A stretch of 64,000 nt of DNA, from assembly GCF_014200045.1 (NCBI RefSeq), contig NZ_JACHOV010000001.1, positions 310,001 to 374,000 on the forward strand, read 5' to 3'. This stretch comes from Rhizorhapis suberifaciens (GTDB lineage Bacteria; Pseudomonadota; Alphaproteobacteria; Sphingomonadales; Sphingomonadaceae). A program made the translations under genes and the position numbers. Of this stretch, positions 47,165 through 55,179 are shown piece by piece (position 1 is the first letter of the stretch; every line of letters starts with the position of its first letter). The notes below the pieces were generated by a model. It searched no databases, was not told the origin of the DNA, and was given only the letters and a program-made list of their open reading frames with translations.

Positions 47165-48181
47165 ATGAAAATACAGCTTGCTGCCATGCCCCAGATTCAA
47201 CTGGAGGAGGAAGGGGGCTTGTCAGGCATTGGCAATTTGGCTGCCGCCTGCCGCGATGCAATAATTGCCGAGGCAGCTGCTCTCTTTGACTTTGCCGAAC
47301 GTCTCGGGCCGGATTTCCTGCAGGCGCTTCAGCTTATCCACACATCAACCGGCCCGTTGGTCGTGGCAGGAATCGGTAAGTCGGGACACATCGCAAAAAA
47401 AATCGCGTCGACCTTTTCCTCTATTGGGAAGCCGTCGGTATTCGTTCACGCGGCTGAGGCAAGTCACGGTGATTTAGGGGTCATTCAAACGAACAGCGCG
47501 GTTCTTATTCTATCCAACTCAGGGGAGACATCGGAACTGTCGGACCTCATCCATTATTGTAAAGTCCACGACATTGATACTGTCGCAATCACGGCGAATG
47601 CCGAAAGCACGCTCGCGCGCAATTCGACAGCGACCATCGCTTATGGCCAGGTGCAGGAAGTATGTCCCAATGGTCTAGCGCCGACCACTTCGACGACCCT
47701 TTCATTGGCGATCGGTGATGCTCTGGCGGTGGGGTTGGTTCACCTTCTGGGTACCGCGCCGGAGGACTTTCGGCGATATCACCCCGGCGGCAAATTGGGA
47801 GCGAAGCTGCTCAGCGTGGGAGATCTCATGCACGTCGGTGATGCGCTGCCGGTAGTGGCGCCTGATACGCCTATGGCTGAAGCGGTTGTGGTAATGTCGG
47901 AAAAATCTTTGGGTATTCTCGTTTCGCTTCAGGGCGATCATATCCATGGTGTTGTGACGGATGGAGATATGCGCCGGAACGTTAATCGTCTCTGGCATTC
48001 CAAAGTTTCCGATATTGCCACGCCTGATCCCGTGTTCGTGCGTGCCGATTGCTTGGCTGCCGATGCGTTAGAACTGATGACAGTACGTGGCATCACTGCT
48101 TGCCTGGTGGAAGACGAAGTGGGGCGCCTCATTGGACTGCTTCACATCCATGACTGTCTAAGGGCAAGTGTGAAGCAGTGA
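47165..48181 (+). CDS. kpsF: arabinose-5-phosphate isomerase KpsF/KdsD
   Basis: 338 aa from the ATG at 47165, with GGAAAAAA upstream. SIS sugar-isomerase domain (VVAGIGKSGHIAKKIASTF, LILSNSGETSEL, then HGDLG-type loop), followed by two CBS domains (SVGDLMHVGDALPVV; VSDIATPDPVFV). Converts ribulose-5-P to arabinose-5-P, the first step to Kdo. First gene of the ten-ORF series to 59 kb; overlaps kpsU by GTGA. Confidence 0.93.
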   Translation: MKIQLAAMPQIQLEEEGGLSGIGNLAAACRDAIIAEAAALFDFAERLGPDFLQALQLIHTSTGPLVVAGIGKSGHIAKKIASTFSSIGKPSVFVHAAEASHGDLGVIQTNSAVLILSNSGETSELSDLIHYCKVHDIDTVAITANAESTLARNSTATIAYGQVQEVCPNGLAPTTSTTLSLAIGDALAVGLVHLLGTAPEDFRRYHPGGKLGAKLLSVGDLMHVGDALPVVAPDTPMAEAVVVMSEKSLGILVSLQGDHIHGVVTDGDMRRNVNRLWHSKVSDIATPDPVFVRADCLAADALELMTVRGITACLVEDEVGRLIGLLHIHDCLRASVKQ

Positions 48182-48957
48182 AAACTGTCATAGTTATTCC
48201 TGCACGCTATGCCTCCTCGCGTTATCCGGGCAAGCCCCTGGTGGAGTTGAAGGGATCGGACGGAGTTTCAAAGCCGTTGATTCAGAGAACATGGGAAACG
48301 GCCCTGGCTGCATCCGGGGTCGAGGATGTTTTTGTCGCCACTGACGATGATCGGATCGCCGCTCGCGTTCGCGATTTCGGCGGAAAAGTCATTATGACCA
48401 GCGAAAATTGCGCCAATGGAACGGAGCGCTGTGCTGAGGCGCTTGCCAACCTGCAGCAAGTGCCCGATCTGATTGTCAACCTTCAGGGTGACGCGCCTCT
48501 AACGCCTTTCTGGTTCCTGGAGGACTTGATAGCCGCGCTTGGAGACCGCCATGACATTGCAGTTGCCACCCCGGTACTTCGATGTAATATGCAGACTTAC
48601 GCCCACTTTCGCGCCGACCGTGCGGAGGGTAGGGTAGGGGGGACCACCGCCGTCTTTGGCCGCGATCGCTGTGCACTTTATTTCTCGAAGGAAGTGGTTC
48701 CCTACCTCCCACAAGAGAAAGTGACCGAACCTCTTCCGGTCTTTCATCATGTCGGCGTTTACGCCTATCGGCCCGAAGCGCTTAGCCGTTATTCAAAGTG
48801 GACAGAAGGGCCATTGGAGGCCAATGAAGGCCTTGAACAACTCCGTTTCTTGGAGAATGGCGAACGCGTTCTCTGTGTTGAGGTGGATGCACGGGGCCGG
48901 CTGTTCTGGGAACTCAACAATCCCGTGGACGTCGCTCGAATTGAGGAAGTGTTGTAA
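48178..48957 (+). CDS. kpsU: CMP-Kdo synthetase (KpsU/KdsB)
   Basis: 259 aa, GTG start. The KdsB signature PARYASSRYPGKPLVEL begins at residue 8, with RTWETALAASGVEDVFVATD and NLQGDAPLTP (substrate loop) downstream. Activates Kdo with CTP to CMP-Kdo, the donor for KpsS and KpsC. Overlaps kpsF, three bases before kdsA. Confidence 0.93.
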   Translation: MKTVIVIPARYASSRYPGKPLVELKGSDGVSKPLIQRTWETALAASGVEDVFVATDDDRIAARVRDFGGKVIMTSENCANGTERCAEALANLQQVPDLIVNLQGDAPLTPFWFLEDLIAALGDRHDIAVATPVLRCNMQTYAHFRADRAEGRVGGTTAVFGRDRCALYFSKEVVPYLPQEKVTEPLPVFHHVGVYAYRPEALSRYSKWTEGPLEANEGLEQLRFLENGERVLCVEVDARGRLFWELNNPVDVARIEEVL

Positions 48958-48960
48958 GAG

Positions 48961-49794
48961 GTGATGGAAAAAAACACGTCCAGCAAACATATCCAGGTTG
49001 GGGACATCAGCATTGGGAACGATCTGCCCCTTGTCCTTATTGCCGGTCCATGCCAGATCGAGACGGTGGATCATGCGCTTATGATGGCGGATCGGATCGC
49101 GACAGCCTGTGCCCCCACCGGCATCAGCTTCATATACAAATCGAGCTACGATAAGGCTAACCGCTCCTCGCACAACACTGCGCGAGGTGTTGGGATGGAA
49201 AGGGGACTGGAGATCCTTGCCACCGTAAAAGACCGTTTCGGCTGCCCGGTCTTAACCGACGTGCATGAATCGGCTCAATGCGCACTTGTGGCACAGGTGG
49301 TGGATGTGCTTCAAATCCCTGCTTTTCTCTGCCGTCAGACCGACCTTTTACTCGCGGCTGGGGAGACGGGAGCAGCAATCAATGTAAAAAAAGGCCAATT
49401 TCTGGCTCCTTGGGACATGGCCAATGTCGCTGCCAAGCTCGCCTCGACCGGAAATCAGCGGATCATGCTGTGCGAGAGGGGAACCAGCTTTGGCTATAAC
49501 ACGCTGGTAACGGATTTTCGCTCTCTGCCCATCATGGCCGAAACGGGCTATCCGGTCGTGTTCGATGTGACGCATTCAGTGCAGCAGCCGGGAGGCAAAG
49601 GTACGAGCAGTGGTGGCGAGCGCCGCTTTGTGCCGGCATTGGCGCGGGCTGCAGTTGCAGTGGGTTGCGCGGCGTTGTTCATAGAGACGCACGAAGATCC
49701 CGATAATGCACCGTCAGATGGACCGAACATGGTGCCAGTTGCTCAGCTGAAGGACATTCTGGCAACACTGGGAAATAACTACGGTCGCACCTGA
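48961..49794 (+). CDS. kdsA: Kdo-8-phosphate synthase KdsA
   Basis: 277 aa (276 from the ATG at 48964). Motifs [56 protein letters not shown]-type ([14 protein letters not shown]) and [11 protein letters not shown] identify KdsA, which condenses arabinose-5-P with PEP. Cys occupies a position (GPCQIE) typical of metal-dependent or mixed forms; I do not assign metal need. Followed by pseC after 86 bp. The phosphatase KdsC is absent from the window. Confidence 0.95.
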   Translation: MMEKNTSSKHIQVGDISIGNDLPLVLIAGPCQIETVDHALMMADRIATACAPTGISFIYKSSYDKANRSSHNTARGVGMERGLEILATVKDRFGCPVLTDVHESAQCALVAQVVDVLQIPAFLCRQTDLLLAAGETGAAINVKKGQFLAPWDMANVAAKLASTGNQRIMLCERGTSFGYNTLVTDFRSLPIMAETGYPVVFDVTHSVQQPGGKGTSSGGERRFVPALARAAVAVGCAALFIETHEDPDNAPSDGPNMVPVAQLKDILATLGNNYGRT

Positions 49795-49880
49795 CTTTGC
49801 GGCTGATCTGACAACGGCTCTGAGGTCGAGGCAAAATTGGGAGGTGAGCCTTCGCAAGTCCTCCGAAGCACTGAGTTGCC

Positions 49881-51074
49881 ATGCATTCAAAAAGTAAGCG
49901 GAGAGACCCATTGGATTACGTACCGTACGGCCGTCAATCAATCGATGAAAACGATATAAAGGCTGTTGTTGACGTCCTCCGTTCAGATTTCCTGACCCAA
50001 GGTCCTGCGGTAGAGCGCTTTGAGGAAGCGGTTGGTGATGTGGCAGATGCTGCTCATTGCGTCGCCGTAAACTCAGCGACATCAGCCCTGCACATTGCTT
50101 GTCTGGCGCTCGAGGTGGGCGCGGGGGATTGGGTATGGACGTCGCCCAACTCGTTTGTAGCCTCCGCCAATTGCGCTCTTTATTGCGGCGCGCGGGTAGA
50201 TTTCGTCGATATCGATCCGGCGACATTCAACATGTGTCCACAGGCGCTGGTAAGAAAGCTAGAGCAAGCTGAGGCGGCGGGACGTCTTCCAAAAGTTGTG
50301 ATACCGGTTCACCTTTGCGGCCAGCCATGCCGTATGGACGAGATCGGCGCGCTGGCGAAACGCTATGGATTCAAAATAATAGAAGATGCCAGCCACGCAA
50401 TTGGCGGGCAATATCAGGGGCGTCCTATAGGAGCATGCGATTATTCCGATATCACGGTGTTTTCTTTCCACCCGGTCAAGATTGTCACCACGGGGGAGGG
50501 AGGCTGCGCCACTACGCAGAATGAGCAACTTGCTGAGAGAATGAGATTGCTGCGATCCCACGGAATTACACGAGATGAGCGCAAGATGACCGAGCCATCT
50601 CATGGTCCATGGTATTATCAGCAAATAGACCTTGGCATGAATTATCGAATGACCGAGTTGCAGGCCGCACTTGGGAAGTCTCAGATGACGCGCCTTGAAT
50701 CTTTCGTTGCACGCCGGCATGTGCTGGCCAGCCGCTATGACGATGGCCTACGCTCTCTCCCGCTGGACCTACCGTTCCGGCACGCGGACGCATATTCGGG
50801 CTTCCATCTTTATGTCATTCAATTACGGCTGGATCAGATCAGGCATACTCATCGCGAGGTGTTTGACGAGCTCCGCCAGAAGAGAATTGGCGTAAACCTT
50901 CACTATATACCAATATATTTGCAGCCCTTTTATCGCCAGATGGGTTTCGATCCAGGTTACTGCCCGGAAGCAGAGAGATATTATTCCCGCTCCATATCGA
51001 TCCCGCTTTACCATGACATGACCGAGTTGCAGCAGGATCGTGTTATGAACGTCATCGAGCAGGCTTTACGGTGA
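49881..51074 (+). CDS. pseC: UDP-4-amino-4,6-dideoxy-GlcNAc/AltNAc aminotransferase PseC
   Basis: 397 aa PLP enzyme of the DegT/DnrJ/EryC1 family. VPYGRQSIDENDIKAVVDVL at the N-terminus and the PLP Lys in SFHPVKIVTTGEGG (near residue 200) match PseC, which aminates the 4-keto product of PseB with glutamate. WTSPNSFVASANCALYCGA is also PseC-like. No clear ribosome site before the ATG. Overlaps pseF by GTGA. Confidence 0.92.
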   Translation: MHSKSKRRDPLDYVPYGRQSIDENDIKAVVDVLRSDFLTQGPAVERFEEAVGDVADAAHCVAVNSATSALHIACLALEVGAGDWVWTSPNSFVASANCALYCGARVDFVDIDPATFNMCPQALVRKLEQAEAAGRLPKVVIPVHLCGQPCRMDEIGALAKRYGFKIIEDASHAIGGQYQGRPIGACDYSDITVFSFHPVKIVTTGEGGCATTQNEQLAERMRLLRSHGITRDERKMTEPSHGPWYYQQIDLGMNYRMTELQAALGKSQMTRLESFVARRHVLASRYDDGLRSLPLDLPFRHADAYSGFHLYVIQLRLDQIRHTHREVFDELRQKRIGVNLHYIPIYLQPFYRQMGFDPGYCPEAERYYSRSISIPLYHDMTELQQDRVMNVIEQALR

Positions 51075-51793
51075 AGCTCTGCCTGATTCCGGCTCGTGGA
51101 GGATCGAAACGGATTCCGCGAAAGAATGTGAAGCCTTTTTTTGGCAAGCCGATTATCGAACGATCCATTGAAGCCGCTTTGTCTTGCGATAAAATCGACC
51201 GGGTGATCGTATCGACCGATGACGCTGAAATTGCCGAGGTGGCGCAAAATGCCGGCGTAGAGGTGCCATTCGTGCGGGCTGCGCATCTTTCCGACGATCA
51301 CGCCACGATCATGGACGTTATCGCCGACACGCTGGAATGGGCGGACAGAGAAATTAATGAACCTCTCGCCGCCATATGCTGCCTTTATGCAACAGCGCCA
51401 TTCGTAAGGGCGGAAGACCTCTCCGGTGCCTATCGCCGTTTGAAGGAAAGCGGCGCATCGTGCGTGTTCACAGCTACTGAATATGCTTACCCCATCCAGC
51501 GGGCTCTGCGGATCGTAGATGGGCGCGTAGCAATGTTCCAGCCTAACCATCTTGTGACTCGGTCCCAGGATCTTGAGCCCGCTTATCATGATGCCGGCCA
51601 ATTTTACTGGCTAAGACCAGATGCCGTACGGGCGCGCATTCCAATCTTTGGCCCCCAATCAGCAATTTATCTCTTGGACCGGGCGCGAGTCCAGGACATT
51701 GACACCATTGAAGATTGGAATTTCGCAGAACGACTCTTCGCCTTGGCTCAAGGCGAAAGGGGAGGCGGCGAAAGAGGCGGTTTCCATGACTGA
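51071..51793 (+). CDS. pseF: pseudaminic acid cytidylyltransferase PseF
   Basis: 240 aa, GTG start. CTP-binding signature CLIPARGGSKRIPRKNVKPF, then STDDAEIAEVAQ and YATAPFVRAEDL; HDAGQFYWLRPDA resembles PseF and NeuA-type CMP-ulosonate synthetases. Makes CMP-Pse. Operon context (pse genes on both sides) picks PseF over CMP-Neu5Ac synthetase. Overlaps the next gene by eight bases. Confidence 0.92.
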   Translation: MKLCLIPARGGSKRIPRKNVKPFFGKPIIERSIEAALSCDKIDRVIVSTDDAEIAEVAQNAGVEVPFVRAAHLSDDHATIMDVIADTLEWADREINEPLAAICCLYATAPFVRAEDLSGAYRRLKESGASCVFTATEYAYPIQRALRIVDGRVAMFQPNHLVTRSQDLEPAYHDAGQFYWLRPDAVRARIPIFGPQSAIYLLDRARVQDIDTIEDWNFAERLFALAQGERGGGERGGFHD

Positions 51794-53429
51794 CGTAAAT
51801 CAGGGCAGGGTGGTTTTTCGGGTAGATGGTTCCGTGCAAATCGGGACAGGCCACGTTATGCGCTGCCTCACTCTTGCTGATGCATTGCTCAGGCGGGGTG
51901 TTAAAAGCCTGTTCTTGTGCCGTAATATCGAGAATGGCCTTGCAGAATGGATTGAAGGAGCTGGCCACCAGCTGATTCGGCTGCCGACAGATGGCCCGCC
52001 AGCGTCTCCCCAGCAACGTTATGGAGAATGGCTGGGGACTACACAAGAATATGATGCGGAAACTGTACTTTCGGTCTTGAGGAGGTCCAATGAGCCTCTG
52101 CCTGTTGCCATTGTGGTGGATCATTACGGGCTCGATTATATTTGGGAGGTCATGGTGGACGCCCACCCAAAAGCGCCAATTTTGGCCATTGATGATCTCA
52201 ATCGACGGCACCATTGTGAATTTCTGCTCGATACGACCTTTGGTAAGCAACCCGCAGCGTATGAGAGCCTAGTTCCCGCCGAATGTCATATTATGGTTGG
52301 CTCCGATTTCGCTTTATTGAGGCCCGATTTCGCGAGAATGCGCTCAACAGTGCTGGACTGTAGGGACCAGGCGTTCGGCACGGGGAGTCCCGTCCAGAAC
52401 CTATTAGTGTCGATGGGAGGTGCGGACCCCCATGATGCAACAGGCCTTGTGCTGGACGCCCTAGGCCCCCTCCTGAAAGAATATGATTTTCAAATACACG
52501 CACTCATAGGTCCAGCCTATCCGAACAACGACAAACTTGATGGTCGAGTGAAAAATTTGACCGATCGGGTTGTCGTTCACCGCAGTGTTAGGGATGTCGC
52601 CGAACTTCTTGGTCGTATGGACCTTTGCATTGGAGCGGCAGGTACGTCGAGCTGGGAGCGGTGTTGCTTGGGCCTTCCCACTGTCAATGTCGTTTTGGCC
52701 GAAAATCAGAGGGTCGTTGCGGCTGAGCTTTTATCAGAGGGCGCTGTCGTGGACGGAGGTGATCTTAGCAGAGGTCGGAGTCCCTGGGACGCACATGTTC
52801 GGACACAGTTGAGTGATAGCACCCTGTTGCTGCTTAAGGATTTGGACAGGCGAAGAACGATAAGCGAAGCTGCGCGGAGGGTCACAGATGGCCTCGGCTC
52901 GCAGCGCGTTATCAGGGCAATGCTGTCAGCTATTGTTAAGCGACACGCAATTCATTTGCGACCCGCGATTTGGGATGACGCGCCAATAATCTTTGATTGG
53001 CAGTGCTACCCGGATACTCGTCGCTATGCAGTCAATCCAGCCGCTCCCTCCTGGAACGAACATGAAACATGGATACGGGGAAAGCTGGCCAACAAGAGCA
53101 GCAGCTTTTACATTCCCTCCGTCGGTCAGATTCCTTGCGGAATGGTGCGCCTGGATCGGACGGATGCCCCCGTGCCTCCCAACGCAGATGGGAGGCAGAT
53201 TCGCGAGGTGTCCATTCTGACGGCACCTGAATTTTACGGTTGCGGTGTGGCGCGACAAGCACTTCAGGAGCTGCAAACTCTTCATTCGGACGAGATCATT
53301 GTTGCGCATGTCCTTCCCGGAAATGCCGCATCTCATGCGCTTTTTAAAAAAGCCAATTTTGAACCTTATCACGCTGAATTCTATGCCTGGTATGGACTAC
53401 GGGAATCAAGGAATAAGGACGCAAGATGA
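51786..53429 (+). CDS. PseG-PseH fusion: UDP-sugar hydrolase plus N-acetyltransferase
   Basis: 547 aa from the ATG at 51786. Residues 1 to about 375 are PseG: FRVDGSVQIGTGHVMRCL with the likely catalytic His23, VDHYGLDYIWE, LVSMGGADPHDAT and GAAGTSSWERCCLGLPT. Residues about 385-547 are a GNAT acetyltransferase (IHLRPAIWDDAPIIFDWQ, then VSILTAPEFYGCGVARQALQ), the PseH step that acetylates the 4-amino group. PseH acts just before PseG, so the fusion joins consecutive enzymes. Most species encode them separately. Overlaps pseI by ATGA. Confidence 0.9.
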   Translation: MTDVNQGRVVFRVDGSVQIGTGHVMRCLTLADALLRRGVKSLFLCRNIENGLAEWIEGAGHQLIRLPTDGPPASPQQRYGEWLGTTQEYDAETVLSVLRRSNEPLPVAIVVDHYGLDYIWEVMVDAHPKAPILAIDDLNRRHHCEFLLDTTFGKQPAAYESLVPAECHIMVGSDFALLRPDFARMRSTVLDCRDQAFGTGSPVQNLLVSMGGADPHDATGLVLDALGPLLKEYDFQIHALIGPAYPNNDKLDGRVKNLTDRVVVHRSVRDVAELLGRMDLCIGAAGTSSWERCCLGLPTVNVVLAENQRVVAAELLSEGAVVDGGDLSRGRSPWDAHVRTQLSDSTLLLLKDLDRRRTISEAARRVTDGLGSQRVIRAMLSAIVKRHAIHLRPAIWDDAPIIFDWQCYPDTRRYAVNPAAPSWNEHETWIRGKLANKSSSFYIPSVGQIPCGMVRLDRTDAPVPPNADGRQIREVSILTAPEFYGCGVARQALQELQTLHSDEIIVAHVLPGNAASHALFKKANFEPYHAEFYAWYGLRESRNKDAR

Positions 53430-54478
53430 CATCTTCATTCATAATGGGGGGCAAATGGATCGGCCCTGAGCATGAGCCATTCATCATTGCTGAAATGTCC
53501 GGAAATCATAATGGCTCAAAAGAGCGCGCGCTGGAGATCGTCCGTGCAGCAGCACGGTGCGGGGTGGATTGCCTGAAGTTTCAAACCTACACGGCAGATA
53601 CGATGACGCTGAATTCTATGCGGAATGATTTTGTCATTCGCGACGAGAAAAGTCTTTGGAACGGCCGTCAACTCCATGACCTTTACAAAGAAGCCTATAC
53701 ACCATGGGAGTGGCATGCTGATCTTTTCCAGGCGGCCAAAGACCTAGGAGTGCTATCCTTTTCCACGCCATTTGATGAGAGCGCTGTAGATTTCCTCGAC
53801 GACCTTGGCGTGCCAATGTTCAAGATTGCGTCCTTTGAGTTGACGCATCTGCCTCTTATTCGAAAAGTCGCCAAGACAGGCAAGCCGATCATCATGTCCA
53901 CGGGCATGGCCAGCCTTGAGGATATCAGCGAGGCTATTTCCACCGCACGGGAAGCCGGTGGGGGGCATATTGTCATACTGAAATGCACCAGCCAGTATCC
54001 AGCTAATGCGGCCGACGCCAATCTTCGAACCATAGCCGATATGCAGGAGCGCTTCGGTGTGCAGGTAGGATTGTCCGATCACACGCTTGGTATTGGCGTA
54101 GCTGTTGCCGCAGTTGCGCATGGGGCGACGGTCATAGAAAAGCATTTCACGCTTGATCGGAATGACGGCGGAGTGGATTCCGCTTTCTCTCTGGAGCCAT
54201 GGGAAATGAAGCTGTTGAAGGAAGAAACCGCTAGAGCTTGGCACGCCAGCGGCAGCATCAGTTATTCCGGCACGGAGAATGAAGCGAAGTCGCGGCAGTT
54301 CAGGCAATCAATTTATCCCACCAGAGATATCGCCGCAGGCGAGATGTTCACGATGGAGAACCTGAAGATCTGCCGTCCGGGGCTTAGTCTTGCTCCGCGT
54401 TATTGGGACCAGCTGCTTGGCAAGTCCGCAAAGCGGTCCATCGCATTTGCCGAGCGGCTGACGGAAAATGATTTATAG
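53426..54478 (+). CDS. pseI: pseudaminic acid synthase PseI
   Basis: 350 aa. NeuB-type TIM barrel: FIIAEMSGNHNGSKERAL, DCLKFQTYTADTMT, PWEWHADLFQAAKDLGV, LKCTSQYPA, GLSDHTLG and IEKHFTLDR; C-terminal SAF (antifreeze-like) domain from about 288 (SIYPTRDIAAGEMFT). The motif set is PseI rather than sialic acid synthase. Condenses 6-deoxy-AltdiNAc with PEP. Followed after 44 bp by the KpsC-like gene. Confidence 0.93.
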   Translation: MTSSFIMGGKWIGPEHEPFIIAEMSGNHNGSKERALEIVRAAARCGVDCLKFQTYTADTMTLNSMRNDFVIRDEKSLWNGRQLHDLYKEAYTPWEWHADLFQAAKDLGVLSFSTPFDESAVDFLDDLGVPMFKIASFELTHLPLIRKVAKTGKPIIMSTGMASLEDISEAISTAREAGGGHIVILKCTSQYPANAADANLRTIADMQERFGVQVGLSDHTLGIGVAVAAVAHGATVIEKHFTLDRNDGGVDSAFSLEPWEMKLLKEETARAWHASGSISYSGTENEAKSRQFRQSIYPTRDIAAGEMFTMENLKICRPGLSLAPRYWDQLLGKSAKRSIAFAERLTENDL

Positions 54479-54522
54479 GCAATGACTTTTCTTTTCGATT
54501 TTACAAGGGCATTGGGGCTCCC

Positions 54523-55179
54523 ATGAAGATTCATCTGCCGAAGAAGCTGAAGCGGTTTGGAACCGAAGGGAGCGTTGCTACCCAGAGCCTGTGGTTTCGC
54601 TTGACGCGGGCGTCAGCACCGGCGCAGGCGCTCGGTAAATTGCGTGCGGATACATTGGATTTCTTCGACCGCAAGCGTCCGGTCGGCGAAAAATACCCTT
54701 ATGAAGTCCATTATGCCCCGACACTTCAAAATGTGCCGGAGGGGCTGGAGCATTTTCATTTGGTGGGACGCAACTGGCGCTACCGGCCTGATGCGCCGAT
54801 CGCCCTGGCATTTGGCATGAATGCCTGGAAATATGGGTTCATTGCGGATTATTGCCCCGATGTCCGGATTGCCTTCGCGCCCCGGAAATTCATGGGAGCC
54901 CGCGCCCACCGCGCCGTGCGCCAGTTGGTGCCGAACCTCAGTCGCATCTATGTCTGGGGTTATACAGATCGGCCGTGGATTGCGCGGTTCGCCCGGCGAT
55001 GGAACATTCCTCTCATCCGTGTGGAGGATGGTTTCCTCCGCTCGGCCGATCTGGGTGCCAACCATGCGACGCCCTATTCGCTCGTGTTCGATACCCAAGG
55101 GCTATATTATAATAATTTGGAGCCGAATGACCTTGCCGACATTCTGGCTCGTCACGATTTCGCAGCCGATCCAAACTGA
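54523..55179 (+). CDS. KpsC-like glycosyltransferase domain, N-terminal piece (split gene)
   Basis: 218 aa. After a variable N-terminus it reads as the first half of a KpsC-type domain: VWGYTDRPWIARFARRW, LIRVEDGFLRSADLG, ATPYSLVFDTQGLYYNN. The frame ends inside the domain (FAADPN, stop) and the rest continues in the next frame, whose ATG overlaps this stop (TGATG). Reading through a -1 shift would give DPNLMEDAERARR, as expected for one domain. So this is part of one gene with the following ORF, broken or frameshifted. Confidence 0.8.
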   Translation: MKIHLPKKLKRFGTEGSVATQSLWFRLTRASAPAQALGKLRADTLDFFDRKRPVGEKYPYEVHYAPTLQNVPEGLEHFHLVGRNWRYRPDAPIALAFGMNAWKYGFIADYCPDVRIAFAPRKFMGARAHRAVRQLVPNLSRIYVWGYTDRPWIARFARRWNIPLIRVEDGFLRSADLGANHATPYSLVFDTQGLYYNNLEPNDLADILARHDFAADPN

